This document shows positions 8,678 through 18,769 of a stretch of DNA of 53,604 bases, in pieces; position 1 is the stretch's first letter, and each line of letters opens with the position of its first letter. The position numbers and the translations under genes were made by a program. The notes beneath the pieces were generated by a model. The model was not told where the DNA came from, did not search any database, and saw only the letters and a list, made by a program, of their open reading frames with translations. The DNA is from Mesorhizobium sp. (lineage in GTDB: Bacteria > Pseudomonadota > Alphaproteobacteria > Rhizobiales > Rhizobiaceae): positions 22,551 to 76,154 of the forward strand of contig NZ_SUEG01000009.1 in assembly GCF_005063415.1 (NCBI RefSeq), read 5' to 3'.

Positions 8678-9860
8678 CGAGGTCCGCCTGAAACAATGCA
8701 TCTCGGCAGCTCGGCTTGATACCGTTATAGCCACGACGCCGGAAAACGTGACCTATATGAGCGGCTTCTGGGCTTTGCCGCAATGGATTCGTCGTGGCCC
8801 GCAGGCCTATGTTGTGTGGCCGGCTCCTGACAAAGGCACGCCTGAAATCATCGCCAGCACCAGCACCCTCGACCTCGTTGCCGATCAGGAAGTCTGGGTG
8901 AGCAAGGTGCGGCGCTATGGCGAATTTCACGCCAATGTCGGTTCCTCGACCACCGTGGACCGCGCCAATGAACGACACCTCCAGCTTCGCGACCTGCCGA
9001 GGCATGGCGATGCAATTGAGGCTTTGATCGCGGCATTGGAAGAAGCCCGCCTCGGACGTGGGCGGATAGGCATAGACGAGGCGGGACTCCCGCCAGGATA
9101 CCAGGAAACCCTCAGAGCCCATTTTCCCAATGCGTCGTTCCTACCAGCCACCGCGTTGCTTCGCGAGGTTCGTGCCGTAAAGACGGCAGACGAAATCGAA
9201 CGGCTCGGCCAAGTTGCCCAGATTGCCGAACGCTCCATTCAAGCAGCACTCGCCGTTGCTCAGGAAGGCGCCACCGAAGCAGATCTGGCGCGCGCTTTTC
9301 ACGTCAGGACGGTTGAGGAAGGCGCCCTGCCCGTACTGGGATGCATCGGCTTTGGCGAGCGCAGCGCGCTTATGAACGTCCAGCCGTCTGACCGCAGGTT
9401 GCGCGCTGGAGAAATCATCCGCTTCGACGTCGGCGGCCGGTTTCGGCACTACCGCGCCGACATTGCCCGCATCGCCACGCTGGGCGAGCCGCCGCCGCAG
9501 GCGCATCGGCTTCAGCAGGCACTGCTGCGCGGCGTTCAGCATGCCTGCGACATTATCCGACCCGGCCTGCCAGCAGCACAGCTCTTCGAGACGGTGGTGC
9601 GTGTGGTCCAGCGCGAAGGAATCGCCCACTACGAGCGCGATCACGTCGGCCATGGCATCGGGCTTGATGGTTATGATGCGCCGACGCTCTCGGCGCGCAG
9701 TACAGACGTCCTTGAAGAAGGAATGGTGCTGTGCGTGGAGACCCCCTACTACGAAATCGGCCGCTGGGGACTCCAGGTGGAGGACATGGTGGTTGTTCGC
9801 CAGGGCGGAGTGGAGCGGCTGACGCAGACGCACGATGCAATCACCCGGGTGCCGTCATGA
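8667..9860 (+). CDS. M24-family metallopeptidase-like enzyme (Xaa-Pro dipeptidase / ectoine-hydrolase type)
   Basis: The ATG at 8667 lies inside the end of the IclR gene and gives 397 residues, the normal size. A creatinase-type N-terminal domain is followed by the pita-bread fold with all five metal ligands visible: D in RFDVGG, D in YRADIAR, H in GHGIGLDGYD, E in VETPYYEIG and E in LQVEDMV. Family members cleave X-Pro dipeptides or, in the DoeA/EutD branch, open the ectoine ring. Because it is coupled to a PLP enzyme and an amino-acid importer, a role in opening or trimming an imported amino-acid derivative is likely. The stop overlaps the next start (ATGA). Confidence 0.88.
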   Translation: MLLNEVRLKQCISAARLDTVIATTPENVTYMSGFWALPQWIRRGPQAYVVWPAPDKGTPEIIASTSTLDLVADQEVWVSKVRRYGEFHANVGSSTTVDRANERHLQLRDLPRHGDAIEALIAALEEARLGRGRIGIDEAGLPPGYQETLRAHFPNASFLPATALLREVRAVKTADEIERLGQVAQIAERSIQAALAVAQEGATEADLARAFHVRTVEEGALPVLGCIGFGERSALMNVQPSDRRLRAGEIIRFDVGGRFRHYRADIARIATLGEPPPQAHRLQQALLRGVQHACDIIRPGLPAAQLFETVVRVVQREGIAHYERDHVGHGIGLDGYDAPTLSARSTDVLEEGMVLCVETPYYEIGRWGLQVEDMVVVRQGGVERLTQTHDAITRVPS

Positions 9861-11149
9861 GCCGCGCGGCAGGTTTTTCATGTATTCGATGCGGCGCCTT
9901 GTTCCGGATCGAAACCAGAATCGACTCACGCGGCTGCCCGATATGCTGCGGCGAAGCGCCAGCCAATCTTAAGGTCGTCTACGATCGATCCGGAGCTACA
10001 TCGGCCGCATCCGCAGCGGGTGCCGCGCTGCCCTCGCTCTGGCGCTATGCCGACATGCTTCCTTGTGGGCTCAGCGATGCAATCTCCCTGGGCGAGGGCC
10101 TGACGCCGCTGCTGAGCGCCGAGAGGCTGGGAAAGCAGCTCGGCGTCCCTAAGCTTCTTATCAAGGACGAGGGCGCAAACCCTACGTGGTCCCACAAGGA
10201 TCGCTTCTCCACCGTGGCGGTGTCCATGGCACGTTTGAGTGGCGCACACGTCGTGGCGACTGCTTCGTCGGGCAACGCCGGGGCCTCACTTGCCGCCTAT
10301 GCTGCACGGGCGGGCCTGAAATGCGTCGTTGTCACATTCTCAGGCACCGCCGGCGCAATGTTGGCGCAGATCCGCAAATACGGCGCCAGCGTCGTATCCC
10401 TGGCCGACAAATCCCATCGCTGGCCATTGCTTGCCGCCGGTACCGAGCGCCTCGGATGGTTTGCGACGTCGCCGTTTCACAGCCCCGTGGTTGGCAGTCA
10501 TCCTGTCGGGATCGAGGGCTACAAGACCTTGGCTTACGAGATCGTCGAACAGATGCACGGAGCCGTGCCGGACTGGTGCGCCTTGCCTGTTTGCTATGGC
10601 GACGCGCTTGCCGGGCTCTGGGCGGGATTCAAGGATCTTCTCAGCCAAGGCAGGATCGATCGGCTGCCGAGACTCTTGGCGGCGGAAGTGCACGGATCCT
10701 TGGCCAAAGCGCTTGCCGGCAAGGCCGATCTGGTCGCCGAGGTTCCCGCGGGTTTCGACACGCTTGCCATCTCGATCGGCACCACACGAAGCACATTTCA
10801 GGCGCTCAGCGCGCTGCGTGAATCTGGCGGCATGGCGATGCCGGTCGGCAACTTCGGCCTGATAGACATGCAGCAGCAGCTTGCGGCCACCGAGGGAGTA
10901 TTTGCCGAGCTTGCCTCGGTGACCCCATTTGCAGCTATTGAATGCTTGAGACGGGAGGGCACGATCGCGCGGTCGGACAGCGTCGTTGCCATCGTGACAG
11001 CGAGCGGCCTCAAGGATCTGGATCGTTCGACCAGCCCGGACCACGCACAACAATCGTTTCGGTCAGTTGCCGACGCGTGGAAACACCTTACCGGGGCTTA
11101 CGACTATTTCGCGCCCTCTCATGAACAACGCGCGGCCAAGATGTCCTGA
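9857..11149 (+). CDS. threonine-synthase-like PLP-dependent enzyme
   Basis: The protein has 430 residues. An N-terminal zinc-finger-like segment (CIRCG and CPICC, about residues 9-31) is followed by a fold-type II PLP core. The lysine is in WSHKDRFS (about residue 114), and the phosphate/substrate loop is TASSGNAGASLAAYAARAG. This layout is that of archaeal/plant-type threonine synthases, which convert O-phosphohomoserine to threonine. The context (IclR, M24 enzyme, ABC importer) does not look like housekeeping threonine biosynthesis, so a related phospho- or acyl-amino acid may be the substrate. Start ATG overlaps the previous stop. Confidence 0.85.
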   Translation: MSRAAGFSCIRCGALFRIETRIDSRGCPICCGEAPANLKVVYDRSGATSAASAAGAALPSLWRYADMLPCGLSDAISLGEGLTPLLSAERLGKQLGVPKLLIKDEGANPTWSHKDRFSTVAVSMARLSGAHVVATASSGNAGASLAAYAARAGLKCVVVTFSGTAGAMLAQIRKYGASVVSLADKSHRWPLLAAGTERLGWFATSPFHSPVVGSHPVGIEGYKTLAYEIVEQMHGAVPDWCALPVCYGDALAGLWAGFKDLLSQGRIDRLPRLLAAEVHGSLAKALAGKADLVAEVPAGFDTLAISIGTTRSTFQALSALRESGGMAMPVGNFGLIDMQQQLAATEGVFAELASVTPFAAIECLRREGTIARSDSVVAIVTASGLKDLDRSTSPDHAQQSFRSVADAWKHLTGAYDYFAPSHEQRAAKMS

Positions 11150-11312
11150 AGAGAAGATAGAGGCGATCATGAACAGATGCGACTTCTGATCGACTGATGA
11201 TCTCGTCCATCACTGGACGGTATTGCGACTTCCAAAAGCTATCCACGAGAGGCAAATTCAACTCGCTTAGCGAGCGGAACCTCGATTCAAACATGATGAA
11301 AGGGGAATTTTC

Positions 11313-12059
11313 ATGCTTCGCAAAACACTCATCGGCTGGCTCGCAGCCCTCGGTATCGTAATGGCAACTCAGACGATGGCTGAGGAAACGCTCAGAGTCG
11401 GCGTCACGCCAACCGGAGTGCCGTTCACGTTTGTCGACACCGCAACCCGAAAGCCGACTGGCGCGATGGTCGATCTGGCAAGTGCGATTGCCGCGAACCT
11501 TGGTACGACCGCCGACTTCCAGGTAAACGCTTTTCCAGCCCTGATCCCGGCATTGACGACCGACAAGATCAATCTGATTTCCGCCAGCATGTTTATAACC
11601 GACAAGCGCAAGCAGGTGATCGATTTCAGCACGCCGGTTTACGCCTATGGCGAGGCGATGTTTGTTGCTGCCGGCGACAGCAAGAACTACACGATCGAAG
11701 GGCTGAGAGATGAGACCGTCGGGGCGCAGATCGGCTCGACCTACGCTGAGGCTCTGGAAGCGCTTGGCGTCTTCGGTCAAGTCAAGCTCTACGATTCAAT
11801 CGCTGACATGATGCGTGATGTGGTCCTGGGCCGCATCAGGGCCGGCTTTGGTGACGCCCCGATCGTCGCATATCAGCTTTCAAAGAACCCCGAGTTGGGT
11901 GTCCGCCTCGTCGACGGCTATCTGCCGATGAAAAAAGGCGAAGTCGCGTTAGCGGTTGCCAAGGAAAATCCACTGCTTCTCGAAAAGGTGAATGCCTCCA
12001 TCGCCAAGCTGAAGGAAAGCGGCGAACTAAGTCGAATATTCGCCAAATATGGCCTGTGA
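11313..12059 (+). CDS. polar amino-acid ABC transporter, periplasmic binding protein
   Basis: The protein has 248 residues. A signal peptide (about residues 1-23, ending TMAEE) precedes a family-3 solute-binding domain with ETLRVGVTPTGVPFTF, an ISASMFITDKRKQVIDFS region and a final SGELSRIFAKYGL. It captures a polar amino acid or similar compound in the periplasm. It is separated by 163 bases from the PLP enzyme gene upstream and by 106 from the permease, so it may have its own promoter. The ATG follows AAAGGGG. Confidence 0.9.
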   Translation: MLRKTLIGWLAALGIVMATQTMAEETLRVGVTPTGVPFTFVDTATRKPTGAMVDLASAIAANLGTTADFQVNAFPALIPALTTDKINLISASMFITDKRKQVIDFSTPVYAYGEAMFVAAGDSKNYTIEGLRDETVGAQIGSTYAEALEALGVFGQVKLYDSIADMMRDVVLGRIRAGFGDAPIVAYQLSKNPELGVRLVDGYLPMKKGEVALAVAKENPLLLEKVNASIAKLKESGELSRIFAKYGL

Positions 12060-12165
12060 AGCCATCCCGCATTGACCTCGAAACAAGCGTCGGCTGGAAG
12101 GACCATAGGATTGCATCGGAATGACCGGCCTTGACGGCCGGGAACGTGCCAAGAGGAAGCCGGCC

Positions 12166-12818
12166 ATGACCAATTTCATCGCGCACGCAACGGAATATCT
12201 ACCGCTTCTTCTTCACGGCGTTTGGCTGACCGTCATGATAACCCTTCTTGCGCTCTGTCTTGCGACGGCGCTCGGCCTTGTCTGGGCGCTATTGAGGACA
12301 TCCGAGATACGCAGTCTCGCCGTGCCGACGCGGCTTCTTGTCGACTTCGTGCGCGGCATACCACTGCTGGTGGTTCTCTTTTATATCTACTTTGTCGCGC
12401 CCGAGATCGGCATCAACCTGACTGCGCTCCAGGCCGGTACGATCGGGCTCGGCCTGGCTCACTCCTGCTATCTCGGGGAAACCTTCCGCGCGGGCATCGA
12501 GGCGGTCGACAAAGGTCAGGTGGAAGCGGCAAAATCGATCGGGATGAAGCGTGCGTTGATGATGCGTCGCGTCGTGCTGCCGCAGGCGGTCAAGATTATC
12601 CTGCCGCCTTACGCCAACAACATGATCATGCTGCTGAAGGACTCCTCGCTTGTGTCGGTGATTTCGGTTCAGGAGTTGACCATGCAAGGTAAGATGCTCG
12701 CGTCGTCCACTTTCGACAACATGACAGTTTTTACTTTGGTGGCACTGCTTTACCTGTGCCTGACCGTTCCGCTGAACCTGTTTATGCGCAGAGTCGAGAG
12801 CTATCTTGGGGCGGCGGG

Positions 12819-12822
<4 letters not shown>
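12166..12822 (+). CDS. polar amino-acid ABC transporter permease
   Basis: From the ATG at 12166 (preceded by AAGAGGAAG) the protein has 218 residues with about five membrane segments. It has the HisM/GlnP-type coupling motif [20 protein letters not shown] (about residues 125-145), which contacts the ATPase. It ends in an ATGA overlap with the ATPase gene. A single permease gene suggests a homodimeric channel. An upstream in-frame ATG would add 15 residues but lacks support. Confidence 0.92.
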
Positions 12823-13550
<728 letters not shown>

Positions 13551-13591
13551 CTCCTGATGTTGGTTTGTCGCCTAGCCTGGATTCGAGCCTG

Positions 13592-14638
13592 TCACTGCGT
13601 AGGGGACAGGCCGCCCAGCCCTGCGAGGACAGCGCTTAAAGTTCTGCGGTTCCAAGGGAATCTCGTCCATGCCGTCTCTTCGGCCGCACGAATTTGCGTG
13701 AGAACTGTTGGTTCAAGAGGAATTGAGATTGGCCAATCCTTCAAACCGGCGAGCCAGTCGGGGTTGTAGACTGTATCGGAATGACGATGCCCTTCATCTG
13801 GCATTATCACGACGGTGGAGGCTTCCGGATTTTGCCTGGCGAACCAGGTGCCTACCAAGGCTGCGGCGCCGCTGGTTGGCCCCATGAACAGCCCGTGATC
13901 GCGAAACAGCCCATGCGCCATAGCGTAAGCCGGCAATGCGCCCACCCAATGAATGTCGTCGATCATCTCATGACGAACATTGTCCGGCAAAACGCTGTTG
14001 CCGAGCCCGCGCAGCATGCGACGTCCGACAGGCTGGCCAAAGAGCATGCTCCTGTGGGTATCGACAGCAATTATCCTGAGATCAGGAAAGAGCTCACGAA
14101 GGAAGCCTCCGGTTCCACAGAGCGACCCCCCGGTGCCCACGCAGCCGACGAGGCAATCGATACGGCCGAATGATCGAACAACGAGATCGGCCAGACGCGC
14201 GTAGGCAAGGCGGTTTTCCGGACTGTCGTATTGTCGAGGCCAATACGTGGCCGGGCTATCTTGCAGGGTCTGCTGAAGATACTGGAGCCGACCGCGCTGA
14301 TTGCCGTCTCCTTGAGGATCGTCGATGGCCATGACTTTGGCACCAAGTTGTTCCAGTCGCCGTCTGAGTTTCAGGTCGATGAGGCTGGAGGCCGTGACAA
14401 GTGTAAGCGCATAGCCACGAACCGCAGCCAGCATGGCGATGGCGAGGCCGAATGTGCCCGACGTCGTTTCGATGATGTGACCCTCCTGCCTGAGGCGCCC
14501 TGACGCTTCCGCCTGATCGACCATGAACCGGGCGGGGATCAGCTTCATGAGGGAAAAGCAGGCGGCGTTGAGGTTGGGTGCGAGTTGGGCAAATCGCGGC
14601 GTCTCATAGGCGCGTAAATAGTCTTGCGCCGCGCTCAC
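13592..14638 (-). CDS. cysteine-synthase-family PLP-dependent enzyme (SbnA-like layout)
   Basis: The protein has 348 residues of PLP fold type II. The loop ETTSGTFGLAIAMLAA matches the substrate loop of cysteine synthases, CVGTGGSLCGTGGFLRE is the phosphate-binding glycine loop, and GPTSGAA lies near the end. The usual lysine motif NPGGSxKDR is altered to a CFSLMKLIPARF region. A lysine is present, but the flanking residues are not the usual ones. The start overlaps the stop of the upstream GHMP kinase by four bases, so the two are translated together. Beta-replacement on an O-phosphorylated amino acid made by that kinase is a reasonable inference. Confidence 0.8.
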   Translation of the reverse strand: MSAAQDYLRAYETPRFAQLAPNLNAACFSLMKLIPARFMVDQAEASGRLRQEGHIIETTSGTFGLAIAMLAAVRGYALTLVTASSLIDLKLRRRLEQLGAKVMAIDDPQGDGNQRGRLQYLQQTLQDSPATYWPRQYDSPENRLAYARLADLVVRSFGRIDCLVGCVGTGGSLCGTGGFLRELFPDLRIIAVDTHRSMLFGQPVGRRMLRGLGNSVLPDNVRHEMIDDIHWVGALPAYAMAHGLFRDHGLFMGPTSGAAALVGTWFARQNPEASTVVIMPDEGHRHSDTVYNPDWLAGLKDWPISIPLEPTVLTQIRAAEETAWTRFPWNRRTLSAVLAGLGGLSPTQ

Positions 14639-15618
14639 TGGATCAGCCCCGTTTCGGCATTAAGGGCAAACGTATGGACGCCTTGGAGGCCTGCGCCGCT
14701 CACCTGCCTTGCGAGCTCAGCAGCGCGCATGGCCGCCCTGGGCGCAGCCGCATCCAGAAGGATGCCGATCAACGTGCCGCTGTGGGCCACCTGCACACCG
14801 CACGCGTCATGCGCCCGCGCTATATCCAAAACGGTATTGAAGGATGCCTTCGGCAGGTGCCTCTGACTGATACTGGCGCTGATGGTTGCGACACGTCCAA
14901 GCAGGCGGGGATCTTGTTGCCGAATCGATCGGCTCGCCAGTCCCCGCAGAACACGGAACAGCCCGATTTCCTCACCATCGTAACGTGCCCGTGGCATGCT
15001 TAGCGTATCGATCGGCCGGGCACTGCCGTCCCTGAAACCCACCAAGAGAAGGGGCGGGAATTCGCCACCGAAATGTTCGATCGTACGGCCTTCCCGGTGG
15101 GCGAAGAGGAGGGGTTGGTCGCCGTAGGCAATGGCGTCGCTTGCGCCTTCTGCGGCCACCGCCAGTCGCGCAATCGTTGACTGGCGCAGTGTGAGGCCCG
15201 CAGCAGCTGCCACCGCACGAATCGCAGCAATGACGTCTGCGGTCGAAGAACCATAGCCATGCCCTATCGTGATAGGACTTTCGATCGTAAGCTCTCCACC
15301 TCCTTCAACTACTCCGATATGCTCGAGCGTGAGGGCTGCCGCGCGAGCCGCTTTGGTCCGGTTTGCAGGCCGCGGTCGAATCCCATTTTGTTCATGCGGC
15401 CAGAAAGACGCTAGCGACTCTTGCGACGTGAGCGGCAGGGTTACGAGTCCGCGGCAAAGCCTTCCGTTTTCCCCTTCAAAGACGCCTTGGAGGAATTCCC
15501 CATGATGGGCGTGGGCTCGTCCCACTCCTACCGCCAGAGGCAGCCTGAGAGTCTCGTTGTTGATCTTGCTCGAATTTGGCCGATGGCCGGACCTCGGCAT
15601 CCCCGTCTTTGTCATCAC
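14635..15618 (-). CDS. GHMP kinase, PduX (L-threonine kinase)-like
   Basis: The protein has 327 residues. The N-terminal AHAHHGEFLQG resembles the start motif of PduX-type kinases, and the ATP-binding loop is PITIGHGYGSSTADVIAA, very close to the MASSTADI form of PduX. PduX phosphorylates the hydroxyl of L-threonine in cobalamin work, but no cobalamin gene is present here. It is coupled to a cysteine-synthase-like enzyme, which suggests the kinase activates serine, threonine or a relative for replacement chemistry. The upstream 349 bases to the divergent LysR gene (15619-15967) hold no recognisable gene and are probably a shared control region. Confidence 0.82.
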   Translation of the reverse strand: MMTKTGMPRSGHRPNSSKINNETLRLPLAVGVGRAHAHHGEFLQGVFEGENGRLCRGLVTLPLTSQESLASFWPHEQNGIRPRPANRTKAARAAALTLEHIGVVEGGGELTIESPITIGHGYGSSTADVIAAIRAVAAAAGLTLRQSTIARLAVAAEGASDAIAYGDQPLLFAHREGRTIEHFGGEFPPLLLVGFRDGSARPIDTLSMPRARYDGEEIGLFRVLRGLASRSIRQQDPRLLGRVATISASISQRHLPKASFNTVLDIARAHDACGVQVAHSGTLIGILLDAAAPRAAMRAAELARQVSGAGLQGVHTFALNAETGLIQ

Positions 15619-15967
15619 GTCATCTCCTCACCTGGAATTGACAGATGATGCGTATGACTGATCCATGCTGTCACTCGCCAGATCTTGGTAGTTTCACTGG
15701 CATGCGCATCATGCAAAGATACGGACAAGATCGGCCCCACAAATCGGGGCATCCAATACTTGACTAGACACAGCAGCACTCGCAGAGCGCGGTTGGCCAT
15801 GCGGACAACCGTTCCGAACCCAGTGCGCCGTGGCACCGTGTCTTCATTATTGTTCTTGTAAGGAGAGTTGGACTGCTCACCGTGCGTCAATACTGAGATT
15901 TGGCGATAGCCCGCAGCGGCCAAAAGCGCTCAAACGCGTTTTGTCGTCAACTTGACTTTGGGCTGAG

Positions 15968-16855
15968 ATGCGGAGCTCCATCCAACTCGCGACCCTCAAT
16001 TATGCACTTGTGATCGCGGAGGAGGGCAGCTTTCTTCGCGCCTCGCAACGTACAGGGATCGATCACTCCGCGCTCAGCCGGCGCATACGCGATCTGGAAT
16101 ACGCGATGGGTACGAGGATATTCCATCGCCATGCTCGCGGCGTCGGCCCAACCCCGGCCGGCGAGCGCTTCCTGGAGCGTCTGCGCTCCGTGCTGCTCGA
16201 GCTCGACAACACGCTCACTCTGGCCAGGTGCGGCACCAAAGATGACCAACAAAAGCTTTCCATCGGCTCCAACGGGATCATCCTCGCCGGACGAGCCTTG
16301 GATGCGATCATCGAGTTCGGGCAATCTCATCCCAATGTGACCGTCAGCTTGACAGAGAGTCCTTACCCTTCGCCTGAGGCTGCTCTGGGTGCCACCCAGG
16401 TCGACGTGGTCGTGACCTCCTCCTCCCGGTTTACCGGCAGCGCGTTCGAATTGACGCTGTGGAAAGACACTCTGGCTGTCGTTCTTGCCTCAAATCATTC
16501 TCTCGCAAGCCGTTCCGTGATCGAGTGGCACGAATTGCACCACGAAACGTTGCTGGTGCGCAGGGGCGAAGCATTTCAGCTCGCCGACGCTGTTGGACGC
16601 GGTGTGCAGCTTCCTCCAATCGTCGAACATCACGTCAGTGCGGGCATCCTTTTGCGCCTTGTCGGAAACGCGCTTGGAGTCGCTCTGATTCACGACCGAG
16701 ATGCCGACAGTGTTCCTCAGGATGCGGTCTGTCGTAAGCTGCGGATCGGGGGCAAACCGATCCAGATCTCCAGTTTAGCCCGTTGGCGCCCCGACAACGC
16801 CAATCCTGCCCTGCCGACCTTCATCTCTTTCCTGCGCGATCGGTATTCGTGCTGA
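15968..16855 (+). CDS. LysR-family transcriptional regulator
   Basis: The protein has 295 residues. The N-terminal winged helix (about residues 5-65) has RASQRTGIDHSALSRRIRDL and FHRHARGVGPTPAGERFL. The rest is the periplasmic-binding-protein-like effector domain. It is divergent from the GHMP kinase/PLP enzyme pair across 349 bases. That is the classic LysR arrangement, so those two genes are its most likely targets. The effector is unknown. Confidence 0.9.
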   Translation: MRSSIQLATLNYALVIAEEGSFLRASQRTGIDHSALSRRIRDLEYAMGTRIFHRHARGVGPTPAGERFLERLRSVLLELDNTLTLARCGTKDDQQKLSIGSNGIILAGRALDAIIEFGQSHPNVTVSLTESPYPSPEAALGATQVDVVVTSSSRFTGSAFELTLWKDTLAVVLASNHSLASRSVIEWHELHHETLLVRRGEAFQLADAVGRGVQLPPIVEHHVSAGILLRLVGNALGVALIHDRDADSVPQDAVCRKLRIGGKPIQISSLARWRPDNANPALPTFISFLRDRYSC

Positions 16856-16884
16856 CAGTCGTCCGGCCGGCATGACCCGAACAG

Positions 16885-16989
16885 TCACCCGGTTTCAGAG
16901 TGCGTTGGGGTCTGGTGAACGAACGCTCTGTCTGTCGTCATGAAACGTGTCAGCATCGGTGCAGTCGGTTCGGCGCCAATCTCAACAAG
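16885..16989 (-). pseudogene. DUF2274 C-terminal remnant
   Basis: The minus strand here reads EPTAPMLTRFMTTDRAF followed by a short tail and stop. It closely matches the end of the intact DUF2274 protein at 18521-18769 (LIAPMLARFMATDRAF). Only about 35 codons survive. It lies just upstream of the DUF4143 ATPase gene, so one DUF2274 copy flanks each side of that gene. Confidence 0.6.
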
Positions 16990-17085
16990 GCGTCCGCGCT
17001 TTAAGGCCCCTTCCCTCAGCTCGCCTCGCACTGCCGGTCGCGGTTCTTCCTTGCAAAACTGGAACTGTACTCCATAATTGCAAGG

Positions 17086-18252
17086 ATGATTAAACGCCGC
17101 ATCAGCACAGAACTCACTGAGATGCTGGACAGCATGCCCGCTGTGGCGCTGCTCGGGCCGCGTCAGGTCGGCAAGACAACCCTGGCGCTCGAAATAGCTG
17201 AACGGCGTCCTTCGATCTATCTCGACCTCGAATCGGACGCCGACCGCGCCCGGCTTGCCGAGCCGGAGCTTTATCTGGCAGAGCATCAGGACAAGCTGGT
17301 TATCCTGGACGAGGTCCACCGGCTACCGAACCTGTTCCAGAACCTGCGCGGGTTGATCGACCGCGGTCGGCGTGGCGGTCGCAAAGTCGGCCGCTTCCTG
17401 CTCTTAGGTTCGGCGTCGATCGATCTTATGAGGCAGTCAGGCGAGACCCTTGCCGGCCGCATTGCCTATCTCGAAATGCATCCGATCGACGGTCTCGAGG
17501 TCGGCGCTGCCGAACTTGGGCCGCTATGGGTACGCGGCGGCTTCCCCGACAGCTTTCTGGCCGCGAGTGACCGCGCCAGCCAGCGATGGCGGCTGGATTT
17601 CATCCGCACCTATCTTGAACGCGATATCCCCCTCCTCGGTCCGCGCATCCCGGCCGAGACGCTGCGCCGCTTCTGGACTATGCTGGCGCACCGCCAAGCC
17701 GGCCTGCTTAACGCTGCCGAGTTCGCCCGCGCGCTCGGCGTCGACGCCAAGACAGTCGCGTCCTATCTCGACCTACTCGTCGATCTCCTGCTGGTTCGCC
17801 GGCTGGAACCCTGGCATGCCAATGTTGGCAAGCGCTTGATAAAATCCCCGCGCGTCTACGTTCGCGACAGCGGCATCACCCATGCGCTGCTTGGTCTCGC
17901 CACGCAGGAAGACGTGCTTGGGCACCCAGTGGCCGGCGCGTCCTGGGAAGGCTTTGTTATCGAGACCCTCACCGCGGCCGCCCCCGCCGGCACGCTGAGC
18001 AATTTCTACCGAACAGCTGCGGGCGCGGAGATCGACCTGCTGCTCACGTTGCCGGGCCAACGCGTCTGGGCCATCGAGGTCAAGCGTAGCCTGACGCCGA
18101 AGGTGGAAAAGGGTTTTCATCAGGCCTGCGAGGATCTTGCTCCGGTGCGGCGCATCGTCGTCTTTCCCGGATCGGAGCGTTTTCCGCTCCAGCACGGCGT
18201 TGAAGCGATGCCCCTGCAAGACTTAGGCCGGGCGCTGCTTGGCCAAACATGA
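17086..18252 (+). CDS. AAA ATPase with DUF4143 / PD-(D/E)XK-like C-terminal domain
   Basis: The protein has 388 residues. The N-terminal ATPase has Walker A LLGPRQVGKTTLA (about residues 23-35), Walker B KLVILDEVHRLP and sensor LLLGSASIDL. The middle has DUF4143-type helices with a winged-helix-like segment (NAAEFARALGVDAKTVASYL). The end carries AEIDLLL followed by WAIEVKRS, the D...ExK pattern of a nuclease-like fold. The family is common on mobile elements and its role is unsettled. It stands alone between a DUF2274 remnant and the intact DUF2274 gene and looks like an insertion into that end of the trb operon. The 268 bases after it (18253-18520) hold nothing recognised. Confidence 0.9.
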   Translation: MIKRRISTELTEMLDSMPAVALLGPRQVGKTTLALEIAERRPSIYLDLESDADRARLAEPELYLAEHQDKLVILDEVHRLPNLFQNLRGLIDRGRRGGRKVGRFLLLGSASIDLMRQSGETLAGRIAYLEMHPIDGLEVGAAELGPLWVRGGFPDSFLAASDRASQRWRLDFIRTYLERDIPLLGPRIPAETLRRFWTMLAHRQAGLLNAAEFARALGVDAKTVASYLDLLVDLLLVRRLEPWHANVGKRLIKSPRVYVRDSGITHALLGLATQEDVLGHPVAGASWEGFVIETLTAAAPAGTLSNFYRTAAGAEIDLLLTLPGQRVWAIEVKRSLTPKVEKGFHQACEDLAPVRRIVVFPGSERFPLQHGVEAMPLQDLGRALLGQT

Positions 18253-18520
18253 TTAGCTTTGGTATTCATCCCGTCAGGGCGGAGGCTCAAAAGGCCCCTC
18301 TCGTCCTAGGCTCGAGGCGGTGGTGAAGCTCGACGGTTCGTTTGTTTAGCCTCACGATGAGGCCACCTACACGTCTGTCAGCCCTGCTGTCTTGGTCTCA
18401 GTCTGGCCGGTTTCATAGGAATCTGACGCGACCTTGATCGCCAGCCGACAGCAATGCTGATCTTGAGCAGATGCGGGGTGGCTCTCAGTGCGGACAACCG
18501 TCAGGCCGAGCAGACAAGTA

Positions 18521-18769
18521 TCAGGCAGATCGCTGCCTTTGATTACCTGAGTTCGTGTGGGAACGCATTCGGCCGAATGCCCTGTCCGTTGCCATGAATC
18601 GTGCCAGCATCGGCGCGATCAGCTTTGTCGGATCTGCGATTGTCTGGCCGCTTTCACGGCCCAGCACATCGGCATAAGCGACAAGGTCGCGATGAACGGC
18701 GGCAGGCAGTTCGACCGTGATCTTGACCGGACGGTCATCGGGAATGGCGGAGAGTCTCAGCTTGGTCAT
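18521..18769 (-). CDS. DUF2274 protein, last gene of the trb operon
   Basis: The 82-residue protein (MTKLRLSAIPDDRPVKITVE, then LPAAVHRDLVAYADVL) has the look of a small ribbon-helix-helix-type or accessory protein. It matches DUF2274, which follows trbI in rhizobial conjugation clusters. Its ATG overlaps the trbI stop by four bases. Function is unknown. A truncated second copy lies at 16885-16989. Confidence 0.85.
   Translation of the reverse strand: MTKLRLSAIPDDRPVKITVELPAAVHRDLVAYADVLGRESGQTIADPTKLIAPMLARFMATDRAFGRMRSHTNSGNQRQRSA

Noticed and set aside
9141..9833. Minus-strand frame of 230 codons opposite the M24 gene
   Set aside because: No motifs. The plus strand carries all five metal ligands of the M24 family.
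10340..11053. Minus-strand frame of 237 codons
   Set aside because: Shadow of the threonine-synthase-like gene, with no recognisable domain.
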